NCBI GenBank assembly: GCA_009779205.1 | Contig: WRER01000079.1 | Location: 1 to 5,457 of the forward strand | Origin: Methanobacteriota archaeon | Lineage (GTDB): Archaea; Halobacteriota; Methanomicrobia; Methanomicrobiales; Methanospirillaceae | Direction: 5' to 3' | Length of the DNA stretch: 5,457 nt | Shown here: positions 1 through 5,457 of the stretch, piece by piece | How positions within the stretch are numbered: position 1 is the first letter of the stretch | Layout: each line of letters opens with the position of its first letter | Made by a program: the position numbers and the translations under genes | Notes under the pieces: model-generated | Database searches by the model: none | The model's input: the letters and a program-made list of their open reading frames with translations, nothing else | What the model was told of the DNA's origin: nothing

Positions 1-802
1 AAATAGCCTTCTTTCCATCAGGAATGGCAGAGATGGCTTCATGAAGCTTCGATCCAGCTAAAACGACATCATATTCAGGGTACAGTAGCTTTGAAAAACG
101 AAGCCCCTGGCGGCCTGTTGTGATAACGGGATGCCTGGCAGATGCTATCTGATCAGTCATTGAAGAAGTGAGGTGATCATCCCAGGGCTCTACAAAACCA
201 GTCGTTCCAACGATCGATATCCCACCCTCAACGCCGATCTTTGGATTCAGTGTTTTTTTTGCGATCTCTGCACCATGCATAACAGAAAGCCGAACCTGAG
301 CACCAGGGATGCCAATTCTCTGGCAAGCAGCAGCAATCACGGTCATTATACAATCACGCGAAACAGGACTAATGGCAGGATCACCTTTCCTGTACCGGGG
401 AGTATCACGTACAAACACCCCAATACCATCTCCTGCAATGATATCGATATCAGAATATGGTACAGCCTCTGCAATACATCTGGCTCCATCAGTTACATCA
501 TTTGGATAATCTCCGGAATCTTTCGTAGCGATTCCAACACCACCGATCCCTTCTGCCTTTATATTAACCATAATGTCGCATGGAAGCAGGACTGGAACTG
601 TATCAATTCCTTCCCCGCACAAGGAAAAAACTGCTGCATATGCTGCTGCCGCCATCGTTGCACCTGTTGTGTACCCACGACGAAGTACAGTACCTGATGA
701 TGTCAGCACGAGAAATCCTGCCGCGATATTCTCATGATCTGCAGGATTAGAACGTAGTACCCATTCGTTTGGATACTCAAAACCAGAGACTGGATCTCGC
801 AC
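1..802 (-). CDS. cbiD: Cobalt-precorrin-5B C1-methyltransferase CbiD (3' end beyond window)
   Basis: CbiD transfers a methyl group from S-adenosylmethionine to C1 of cobalt-precorrin-5B in the cytoplasm, after CbiG has opened the lactone. The minus-strand frame, read by hand, is open for 267 codons and runs off the left edge, so roughly the last quarter of a usual 350-370 residue protein is missing. Family signatures seen are LRRGYTTGATMAAAA (residues 40-54), KDSGDYPNDVTDGA (94-107), DPAISPVSR (141-149) and NPKIGVEGGISIVGTTGFVE (186-205). I chose the GTG at 802-800, which gives VRDPVSGFEYPNEW, the head I expect for methanogen CbiD. A purine-rich GAGTGAG lies 3 bases upstream. A TTG at 817-815, inside the end of cbiC, is possible but has no ribosome binding site. 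The gene starts 4 bases after the cbiC stop, so the two are probably co-transcribed and translationally coupled. Confidence 0.93.
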   Translation of the reverse strand, partial: MRDPVSGFEYPNEWVLRSNPADHENIAAGFLVLTSSGTVLRRGYTTGATMAAAAYAAVFSLCGEGIDTVPVLLPCDIMVNIKAEGIGGVGIATKDSGDYPNDVTDGARCIAEAVPYSDIDIIAGDGIGVFVRDTPRYRKGDPAISPVSRDCIMTVIAAACQRIGIPGAQVRLSVMHGAEIAKKTLNPKIGVEGGISIVGTTGFVEPWDDHLTSSMTDQIASARHPVITTGRQGLRFSKLLYPEYDVVLAGSKLHEAISAIPDGKKAI

Positions 803-806
803 AGAC

Positions 807-1424
807 TCACTCTGCAAACATCGTGATTATCTCATTCATCGCTGCAACTGCGATCGGTGTTCCTCCACGGGTTCCTTCATTTGAGATAGAAGGTACATCA
901 AATGTCCGCAGAAGTTCTTTTGACTCAGCAGCATTCACAAACCCGACCGGCGTTCCAATAATCAGTGCAGGAATAATTCCTTTTCGTATACATTCACACA
1001 CAATGAGCAGAGCAGAGGGTGCGTTTCCAATCACCACAATAGATCCTGGAAGCTGTGGTTCAAGTGCCAAAAATCCTGCAGAAGTTCGTGTGATCTGCTG
1101 TTCGACAGCGAGATCGTTTCCATAATCGAGAGCACAGAATATCTCGCTGTGATGAGCTTTTTTCTGAATACCAACCATCACCATCCTGATATCAGTAATA
1201 ATCGGAGCTCCGGCTTTCAGTGCAGCAAGCCCGGCAGATACTGGGGAATGCACAAAACGCATCAGATCCGCCATTGCAAAATCTCCAACCGCAACAGAAC
1301 AGCGCTGACGTATCCTATCTTCTGGAGTATCATTCCCGATCGTGTTTCGTGCAAGCATCCTGCTTTGCTCAGAGATTGCATATGCTTCCTGTGTCTCTGC
1401 ACCGAGATCAATATAATCAGTCAT
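807..1424 (-). CDS. cbiC: Cobalt-precorrin-8 methylmutase CbiC
   Basis: CbiC moves the methyl group from C11 to C12 of cobalt-precorrin-8 to give cobyrinate, closing the ring-modification stage. The protein has 205 residues, a normal length. Conserved family blocks are ITRTSAGFLAL (111-121), the PGSIVVIGNAPSALL block (126-140), PALIIGTPVGFVNAAESKE (152-170) and EGTRGGTPIAVAAMNE (183-198). The start is secure: ATG follows an in-frame TAG six bases upstream, with a weak AGGT-type ribosome site at about 1431-1434. One oddity: the segment aligned with the RMIHA..G block of CobH, which carries the catalytic His, reads RCSVAVGD (41-48), so Val occupies the expected His place. From memory, methanogen relatives read RQRC.IATGD, so this may be normal for the lineage. 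Histidines remain at 59, 91 and 92. The gene is cut off from cbiH by a 312-base gap and is closely followed by cbiD. Confidence 0.94.
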   Translation of the reverse strand: MTDYIDLGAETQEAYAISEQSRMLARNTIGNDTPEDRIRQRCSVAVGDFAMADLMRFVHSPVSAGLAALKAGAPIITDIRMVMVGIQKKAHHSEIFCALDYGNDLAVEQQITRTSAGFLALEPQLPGSIVVIGNAPSALLIVCECIRKGIIPALIIGTPVGFVNAAESKELLRTFDVPSISNEGTRGGTPIAVAAMNEIITMFAE

Positions 1425-1442
1425 ACACTACCTATACATTCT

Positions 1443-1733
1443 AATTTGGAACTATTATTCAGATCCTTTATTGTTCAACTCGACTTCCCTCAAACCTAAT
1501 TTTATCTGGAAAACATTGGAAACGCGCGATTTCTCTAACCGTTAGAACTCTATTGCGTGGGATGAAAAATGCACCAATGTGGATCACATTTTGTTTGGAT
1601 GGTTGAGGCAAAGCCATCTTTACGCAGTCTGCCATACCGCTTCGTGTGGTCTGAATGCCGTGCACGTTTCATGCCCGCTGGCAACAGTTCTCTTCGATTC
1701 TATCCAGCATTTAAACGTTTTAAACCTACTATA
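1443..1733 (-). pseudogene. Decayed C-terminal fragment of a C5-cytosine DNA methyltransferase
   Basis: This fills the gap between cbiH and cbiC. No intact frame spans it, but conceptual translation gives a recognisable tail of a Dcm-family methyltransferase. In one frame (about 1731-1553), after an in-frame TAG at 1702-1700, one reads NRRELLPAGMKRARHSD and then HTKRYGRLRKDGFASTIQTK and CDPHW. This resembles the segment before motif IX (YGRL.WDG.ASTI.T). A shift near 1553 moves to the next frame, which reads RVLTVREIARFQCFPDKIRF (from 1551). This matches motif IX (R.LT.REaARlQ.FPD), and GSRVEQ and a stop at 1470-1468 follow. The bases after it (1467-1443) faintly resemble a GNAVP motif X. Motifs I, IV (PCQ) and VI (ENV) are absent, so no activity is possible. 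The longest open stretch is 65 codons (1665-1468, GTG), and I doubt it is translated. Identification rests on motifs read by eye, but the two-frame match is hard to get by chance. Confidence 0.8.
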
Positions 1734-1736
1734 TTT

Positions 1737-2498
1737 TTAATACTTATACTTATTATGATACCCTCTTGGAGTAATAATGCCACGTACATCATCTCCTCTC
1801 TGCCAGACTCGCGACTCTGCACCACCGATAATAACGATTGAGTGCATATCAACAAGATCATCATTATCAGCAAGTTGCGCAAGAGTCATGATAAACATCT
1901 CTTCACCAGGGCGCGAAGCATTTTTCACAATCCCGATAGGCGTATCTTTTGTTCGATACCGTGACAAAATATCGAGTGCCTTACCGAGATTGTGCGGTCT
2001 TCCACGGCTTCTGGGATTGTATAATGCAACAGGAATTTCCATCTGAAATGCAAGTTCCAGGCGTTTTTCAATTACATCCCAAGGAGTGAGCAGATCAGAA
2101 AGGCTCAGCGTGACATAGTCTCCTGATAAAGGAGAGCCGAGACGTGAAGCTGCCATCGTTGCAGCAGTAATACCGGGAATAACTTCTACCACACCATCAT
2201 ACCCCGCGTGTTCGAGCACTTCAAGCACGATACTTGCCATCCCGTACACACCAGCATCTCCTCCGCTCACCATGGAAACGATATGATCTCTTGCAAGCTC
2301 TGCAGCACGTTGTGCCCGCTCTACCTCAGCACCCATCGAACTGAAAATAATTTCTTTTCCATCGAGCAGAGGTGACAGATGCTCTATATAAAACCGATTT
2401 CCGATCACATATTCAGATTGTTCAAGTGCAGCACTGGCTCGTGGAGTGAGATACTCAATGCCTCCCGGACCAGTACTTACTATATATAATATCCCCAT
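1737..2498 (-). CDS. cbiH: Cobalt-factor III C17-methyltransferase CbiH (ring contraction)
   Basis: CbiH methylates C17 of cobalt-factor III with S-adenosylmethionine and drives the contraction to cobalt-precorrin-4 with its delta-lactone. It belongs to the tetrapyrrole methylase fold shared with CbiF and CbiL. With the start chosen here the protein has 253 residues, a usual length. The N-terminal glycine-rich loop is STGPGG (8-13), where most relatives have GIGPG. MVSGGDAGVYGMAS (76-89), EVIPGITAATMAASRLGSPL (105-124), LSLSDLLTPW (131-140), VALYNPRSRGRP (157-168) and GIVKNASRPGE are strong CbiH-type blocks. The frame could open at a TTG at 2510-2508, but the ATG at 2498-2496 places the loop where the family has it and has GGAA six bases upstream. 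It follows cbiG by 24 bases. Its TAA is immediately followed by the methyltransferase remnant. The tail after residue 240 (ITPRGYHNKYKY) is basic and looks lineage-specific. Confidence 0.94.
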   Translation of the reverse strand: MGILYIVSTGPGGIEYLTPRASAALEQSEYVIGNRFYIEHLSPLLDGKEIIFSSMGAEVERAQRAAELARDHIVSMVSGGDAGVYGMASIVLEVLEHAGYDGVVEVIPGITAATMAASRLGSPLSGDYVTLSLSDLLTPWDVIEKRLELAFQMEIPVALYNPRSRGRPHNLGKALDILSRYRTKDTPIGIVKNASRPGEEMFIMTLAQLADNDDLVDMHSIVIIGGAESRVWQRGDDVRGIITPRGYHNKYKY

Positions 2499-2522
2499 GA
2501 TAATTTCCAATTATTTCAATCA

Positions 2523-3449
2523 CTATTTAGCAATTGCAATCGTAACCCTTCCATAGACTTGTTTTTCAAGCACAAGCTCCCCATATGCAGACAGAGCGAG
2601 GCAGGCAGGTTCACTCACACCGCAGAGTCCAAGGCGTGTTGCCTGAGAATTACTCATAATATGAGGTTGCTGAGAATTAATTGTCCTGTCATCCAAAAAA
2701 ACAAGTGAACCGCGATCTCGGATGGCTTCATGCAGCCCAGCTTCATGCAGCTTCTGCACGGTTGTTGCATATGTTGTAATCATAGTATATGGTATTCCTG
2801 CCTTGTCACAAGCTGCATCGATAGCTTCTTCGATCTCCTCTTTTGAAGTCCCGGACCTGCACCCGATACCCATGATATATGGAGACGCTGTGACAAGAAC
2901 AGAGACGCCTGGAGTTGCAAGAGCGATAGCAGGGGGATGTACGCGAATGAGGGGAGGAAAATTTCCGCCGGCATCGCCATGTACATCTATGGCACTGTCA
3001 AGAATTGCTCCATTTACACCGCGAGTCGAGTTACGATTCACGATAGATGCATCATATATCTGTGCCACTTTTTCAACAGATGGGACACCTTTTGTCTCAG
3101 TGGCAGTAGAAATGACCGGAATAATACCAAGTTCTCCCAGGCGCTCTGCAATTTGATTTGCCCCATGATGCCCGCCAAGCACAGGGATTGCATATTTCAT
3201 ATCAGGGCTTACGACAACAAGGGCAGGATCATACCATTTATCAGTAAGCAAAGGAGCAACTTTCCGAACCGCTATGCCTGCTGACATCACTGCAACCAGA
3301 ACATCATATCTTGAAAATGCAGATGCAAACACATCATCATGATACGCTATCAGCGGAGCTCCTAATGCTTGCGAAACCTGTTTTCCAATCTCGAAGAAGC
3401 GCTCGAGTGTTATCACCGCAATGGAAGGTTTAGAATCGGAAGTACCCAT
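2523..3449 (-). CDS. cbiG: Cobalt-precorrin-5A hydrolase CbiG
   Basis: CbiG opens the delta-lactone of cobalt-precorrin-5A, releasing the C20 carbon as acetaldehyde and giving cobalt-precorrin-5B for CbiD. The 308-residue protein has the expected architecture. The N-terminal domain (about 8-125) carries YDVLVAVMSAGIAVRKVAPL (48-67) and the hallmark VLGGHHGAN (90-98). A variable middle segment (about 126-190) follows. The C-terminal domain starts at GIGCRSGTSKEEIEEAI (194-210) and ends with a LGLCGVSEPACLALS block typical of the family. The ATG start lies 12 bases after the cbiF stop, with only a weak purine-rich GCGAGAG in front, so it is probably coupled to cbiF translation. The C-terminal domain contains a short internal duplication (LHEAG-LHEA) caused by a 15-base tandem repeat. 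Length and both domains are complete, so there is no sign of damage. Confidence 0.95.
   Translation of the reverse strand: MGTSDSKPSIAVITLERFFEIGKQVSQALGAPLIAYHDDVFASAFSRYDVLVAVMSAGIAVRKVAPLLTDKWYDPALVVVSPDMKYAIPVLGGHHGANQIAERLGELGIIPVISTATETKGVPSVEKVAQIYDASIVNRNSTRGVNGAILDSAIDVHGDAGGNFPPLIRVHPPAIALATPGVSVLVTASPYIMGIGCRSGTSKEEIEEAIDAACDKAGIPYTMITTYATTVQKLHEAGLHEAIRDRGSLVFLDDRTINSQQPHIMSNSQATRLGLCGVSEPACLALSAYGELVLEKQVYGRVTIAIAK
2725..2751. repeat. 15-base-period direct repeat inside cbiG
   Basis: The 12-mer GCTTCATGCAGC occurs at 2725-2736 and again at 2740-2751, a perfect repeat with a 15-base period. On the coding strand it gives two in-frame copies of LHEA(G) in the CbiG C-terminal domain (QKLHEAGLHEAIRD). 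It keeps the frame, so it is a tolerated local duplication, or simply similar codon choice for a helical repeat. Confidence 0.6.
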
Positions 3450-3461
3450 ATTACTCTCGCT

Positions 3462-4217
3462 TCAGGCATCTCCGGAATAGAGATATGAGTTTAGATACCC
3501 ACTTTCTGCTCCACGTACCACGTTTCCAATGATAATAAGAGCACTTTTTACGATGCCTGCTTCTTTTGTCTGCTGGGAAATCGTCTCAATCGTCCCGATC
3601 AAAATTTTTTGATCCTCCCACGTTGCATGATAGACTACTGCTACCGGTGTTTGTGGCGGACGATCCAGGGATTGCATGACTTGTTCTATTTTATCGGTTC
3701 CAAGAAAGATGATGAGCGTTGCATCGTGTTTTGAGAGCTCATGGATCTGATCTTCTGCATCAGAGAGCGTTTTTCCAGACGGGCGAGTCACAATAACAGA
3801 CTCAGAGACACCACGAAGTGTCAACTGAGTCTGGAGTGCCGCAGCAGCTCCAAACATAGAAGAAACACCAGGAACGATTTCAGGCTCGATACCACGCTCT
3901 CGAAGTGGAACGATCTGTTCGATAATAGAGCCATATAATGCAGGATCTCCAGAGTGCAGACGTACAACACAGAGACCTTTTGCAACACCTGCTTCGATAA
4001 CAGAGATAATTTCTTCGAGTTTCATGCCCCATGAATCGTATTTCTCAGAAGCAGAAGATGCAGCCACCAGATCAGGATGTACAAGAGAGCCCGCATAGAT
4101 CAATACATCAGCCCGTTTCAACAGCTCCATGCCTTTCACGGTGATAAGTCCAGGGTCTCCACACCCAGCCCCAACAATATAGTATTTTGCCAATGTTCTT
4201 GTACTTTTATCTGTCAT
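3462..4217 (-). CDS. cbiF: Cobalt-precorrin-4 C11-methyltransferase CbiF
   Basis: CbiF transfers a methyl group from S-adenosylmethionine to C11 of cobalt-precorrin-4, making cobalt-precorrin-5A, the substrate of the CbiG encoded just downstream. The 251-residue length is normal. Signatures are the loop GAGCGDPGLITVKG (16-29, usually GAGPGDPELLT), IYAGSLV (40-46), RLHSGDPALYG (86-96), IVPGVSSMFGAAAAL (114-128) and the ELT/VSESVIVTR-type stretch around 133-146. YHATWEDQKILIGT closes the C-terminal domain. The Pro-to-Cys change in the first loop (Cys19) is unusual but need not block cofactor binding. The ATG overlaps the cbiL stop in the four-base ATGA at 4217-4214, and no Shine-Dalgarno sequence is visible in front, so translation is likely coupled to cbiL. 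CobM of the aerobic pathway is the close homologue; the company of CbiD and CbiG favours CbiF. Confidence 0.95.
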   Translation of the reverse strand: MTDKSTRTLAKYYIVGAGCGDPGLITVKGMELLKRADVLIYAGSLVHPDLVAASSASEKYDSWGMKLEEIISVIEAGVAKGLCVVRLHSGDPALYGSIIEQIVPLRERGIEPEIVPGVSSMFGAAAALQTQLTLRGVSESVIVTRPSGKTLSDAEDQIHELSKHDATLIIFLGTDKIEQVMQSLDRPPQTPVAVVYHATWEDQKILIGTIETISQQTKEAGIVKSALIIIGNVVRGAESGYLNSYLYSGDA

Positions 4218-4858
4218 AGTGATATTTCGGGTTTATCTGCATGCTTCTGGGCGCATAAGATACTGAAATAACTGCTCTTTTCAGGAAAATCATCAGCTGT
4301 CTTTCCATGATGAGCCTCGGTTCCATCCATGTACATCCGTTCTACAAGTGAAAAATACGTATATCCACTTTCACTCAGTGATTGCACCATTTTTCGTGGT
4401 TTTGTTACTTTCATCGTGATCAGAGTATCAGGATCTGGTCCATCTGTCACAGTAAATCCACCGTTTACTGAGATGCCTGCATGTGCTGCAAATGCCGTAA
4501 TAGAGCTGACACCCGGCACGGTTATGACTTGGATATCAGGCCGGAGTTTTATTACCATCTGAGCGAGTCGTGAAAATGTCGAATAAAAGTTCGGATCTCC
4601 AATGAGTGCAAAGACTGCCATGCCGTTTGCAGCAGAGGGGGCGATCTGAGCTGCGTTCTTCTCCATGCACTGTGTGATATAGTGCTCATCTTCAGTCATT
4701 GGAAAATCCAGTATGGCGATATCTGAGCGATAGGGAAGTACAAGATCTCTTGCAATCGCGCCCGGAACAAATACTGCATCCGCTTCTTTGAGATAGCGAA
4801 CAGCTTTCAGTGTCAAAAGCTCAGGATCTCCGGGACCAAGGCCAAGGCCGACTAACAC
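4214..4858 (-). CDS. cbiL: Cobalt-factor II C20-methyltransferase CbiL
   Basis: CbiL methylates C20 of cobalt-factor II with S-adenosylmethionine to give cobalt-factor III, the substrate of CbiH. At 214 residues it is at the short end of the family (about 220-240). It has LGLGPGDPELLTLKAVRYL (5-23), IGDPNFYSTFSRL (86-98), TVPGVSSITAFAAHAG (113-128) and an ERMYMDGTE element near 173-181. The STF after GDPxxY separates CbiL from CbiF and CbiH. The start is GTG at 4858-4856: an in-frame TGA lies only two codons upstream (4864-4862), and a strong ribosome site sits seven bases before it. Two ATG triplets within seven bases upstream (4865-4863 and 4860-4858) are out of frame and cannot begin this protein. 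The stop overlaps the cbiF start. A dehydrogenase or unrelated methylase is excluded by the linked motifs; nearest alternative is CobI. Confidence 0.95.
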   Translation of the reverse strand: MLVGLGLGPGDPELLTLKAVRYLKEADAVFVPGAIARDLVLPYRSDIAILDFPMTEDEHYITQCMEKNAAQIAPSAANGMAVFALIGDPNFYSTFSRLAQMVIKLRPDIQVITVPGVSSITAFAAHAGISVNGGFTVTDGPDPDTLITMKVTKPRKMVQSLSESGYTYFSLVERMYMDGTEAHHGKTADDFPEKSSYFSILCAQKHADKPEISL

Positions 4859-4861
4859 ATT

Positions 4862-4870
4862 TCATCTCCT
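4862..4870 (-). promoter_or_regulatory. Strong Shine-Dalgarno site of cbiL
   Basis: The minus strand reads AGGAGATGA, one mismatch from the archaeal AGGAGGTGA sequence complementary to the 16S rRNA 3' end. The AGGAG core ends seven bases before the GTG of cbiL. This decides the GTG start over the two nearby out-of-frame ATG triplets and is the clearest ribosome binding site in the window. Confidence 0.8.
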
Positions 4871-4901
4871 ATATGTTCTTTGATGGTATTGATTATTACA
4901 T

Positions 4902-5432
4902 TTAATCAATTCTGTTTCCGGTGATAATATACACTGGATTAATCGGAACAAGCATTGTGCGTCCAACAAGTTCAGTTGAGCGTGATATTTGAAGATGAGT
5001 TACATCACAACTCATTGCATTATCCTTCATCGCCTGCATCGCTGCAACAACAGTCTCCAGAAGCACTGCATTTACAATGATACGAAGAACTCCCCGTGCA
5101 TATAATCCGTTGATTATCTCATCGATTCCTTTTGAACCGCCACAAAATGCTCTATCGATTCGCTCAAGAGTTGGGATTATCGTGCGGGCATCTCCCTGCA
5201 TCACCTCAACATTGAAGCAGTTCTCATGCAGGCAGTGTTCCTTTGTACAGCAGATGGCTTCATCACGTGTATCGATGGCAAAGACGCTTCGAGCTTGTTT
5301 TGCAATCGCTACTGTCATTGTTCCGGTTCCACATCCGATATCAGCCACGAGATCATCAGGTCTTATCTCAAGCTGTGAGAGTACGATAGCTACAATTTCT
5401 GGTTGTGTTGGTCCTCCAGGAATTTTATACAT
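4902..5432 (-). CDS. cbiT: Cobalt-precorrin-6B C15-methyltransferase/decarboxylase CbiT
   Basis: CbiT methylates C15 and decarboxylates the C12 acetate side chain of the precorrin-6B/7-stage intermediate. It is a class I (Rossmann) S-adenosylmethionine enzyme, unlike the CbiL/F/H methylases. Visible features are the GGPTQPE head (6-12), motif I DIGCGTG (31-37), the acidic AIDTRDEAI segment (52-60, Asp54 the likely ribose ligand), MQGDA (78-82), FCGGSKGIDEI (96-106) and NAVLLETV (121-128). The last two are typical of CbiT. The 176 residues are slightly fewer than in Methanothermobacter CbiT (about 190). The ATG at 5432-5430 fits the GGPT-type head, but the frame remains open to the right edge (DPDQSSRQ before the Met), so a longer protein or a fusion to an upstream CbiE cannot be excluded. 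A cluster of cysteines (61, 62, 67, 72) with His66 and His69 is unexpected. A 43-base spacer separates it from cbiL. Confidence 0.9.
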   Translation of the reverse strand: MYKIPGGPTQPEIVAIVLSQLEIRPDDLVADIGCGTGTMTVAIAKQARSVFAIDTRDEAICCTKEHCLHENCFNVEVMQGDARTIIPTLERIDRAFCGGSKGIDEIINGLYARGVLRIIVNAVLLETVVAAMQAMKDNAMSCDVTHLQISRSTELVGRTMLVPINPVYIITGNRID

Positions 5433-5457
5433 CTGCCTGGAACTTTGATCAGGGTCA

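Noticed and set aside
1468..1665. A 65-codon minus-strand frame (GTG start) between cbiC and cbiH as a small gene
   Set aside because: Its second half is motif IX of a C5-cytosine methyltransferase, and the matching upstream residues are in a different frame. It is part of the decayed remnant, with no ribosome binding site seen.
1709..1742. AT-rich stretch on the minus strand (TTAAAAATATAG and TTTAAAACGTTTAAA) as a TATA-box promoter for cbiC-cbiD
   Set aside because: It resembles archaeal box A and contains the palindrome AAACGTTT, but it lies about 290 bases before cbiC and overlaps the remnant. No start-site or BRE evidence can be read, so it stays a possibility only.
1569..1841. Plus-strand 90-codon frame across the cbiH-cbiC gap
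   Set aside because: It runs antisense to the methyltransferase remnant and the end of cbiH, and its translation shows no family features.
2478..2492. TATATATA-like element at the start of cbiH as an internal promoter
   Set aside because: It encodes the conserved ILYIV strand of CbiH, so its composition is explained by coding.
2722..3156. Long plus-strand frames opposite cbiG (144 codons) and others opposite cbiT, cbiC and cbiD
   Set aside because: They are mirror frames of well-supported minus-strand genes and have low-complexity translations without motifs.
4859..4901. Riboswitch or terminator between cbiT and cbiL
   Set aside because: The spacer is only 43 bases, shows no stem-loop and is accounted for by the cbiL ribosome site.

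Overview
The window is a cobalamin (vitamin B12) corrin-ring gene cluster. All seven genes are on the minus strand and use the anaerobic, cobalt-early pathway. In transcription order, from high to low coordinates, they are cbiT, cbiL, cbiF, cbiG, cbiH, cbiC and cbiD. cbiD runs off the left edge. The protein types point to a methanogenic euryarchaeon, perhaps of the Methanomicrobiales: CbiD opens with a DPVSGFEYP-type head, CbiC resembles methanogen versions as I remember them, and the best ribosome binding site matches the archaeal AGGAGGTGA-type sequence. Base composition is moderate. The taxonomic call is inference from recall, not a search.

Layout: cbiT occupies 4902-5432, and its frame stays open to the right edge. 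A 43-base spacer carries a strong Shine-Dalgarno sequence and leads to cbiL (4214-4858, GTG start). cbiL overlaps cbiF (3462-4217) by ATGA. cbiG (2523-3449) and cbiH (1737-2498) follow after spacers of 12 and 24 bases. The spacing then breaks at a gap of 312 bases (1425-1736), after which cbiC (807-1424) and cbiD (1-802) are separated by only 4 bases.

Pathway logic from the known families: CbiL methylates C20 of cobalt-factor II. CbiH methylates C17 and contracts the ring. CbiF methylates C11, CbiG opens the delta-lactone and CbiD methylates C1. CbiT methylates C15 and decarboxylates the C12 acetate. CbiC moves the C11 methyl to C12, giving cobyrinate. The C5 methyltransferase CbiE, the CbiJ-type reductase, a cobalt chelatase and the amidase CbiA are not seen here and must lie elsewhere if the pathway is complete.

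The least expected feature is in the 312-base gap. On the minus strand it holds a decayed C-terminal fragment of a C5-cytosine DNA methyltransferase, with motif IX and the adjoining region still legible across two frames. It is interrupted by a stop codon and at least one frameshift. It looks like the scar of a restriction-modification or orphan methyltransferase gene inside an otherwise compact cbi cluster. I see no CRISPR array, RNA gene, intact mobile element or new multi-gene system.
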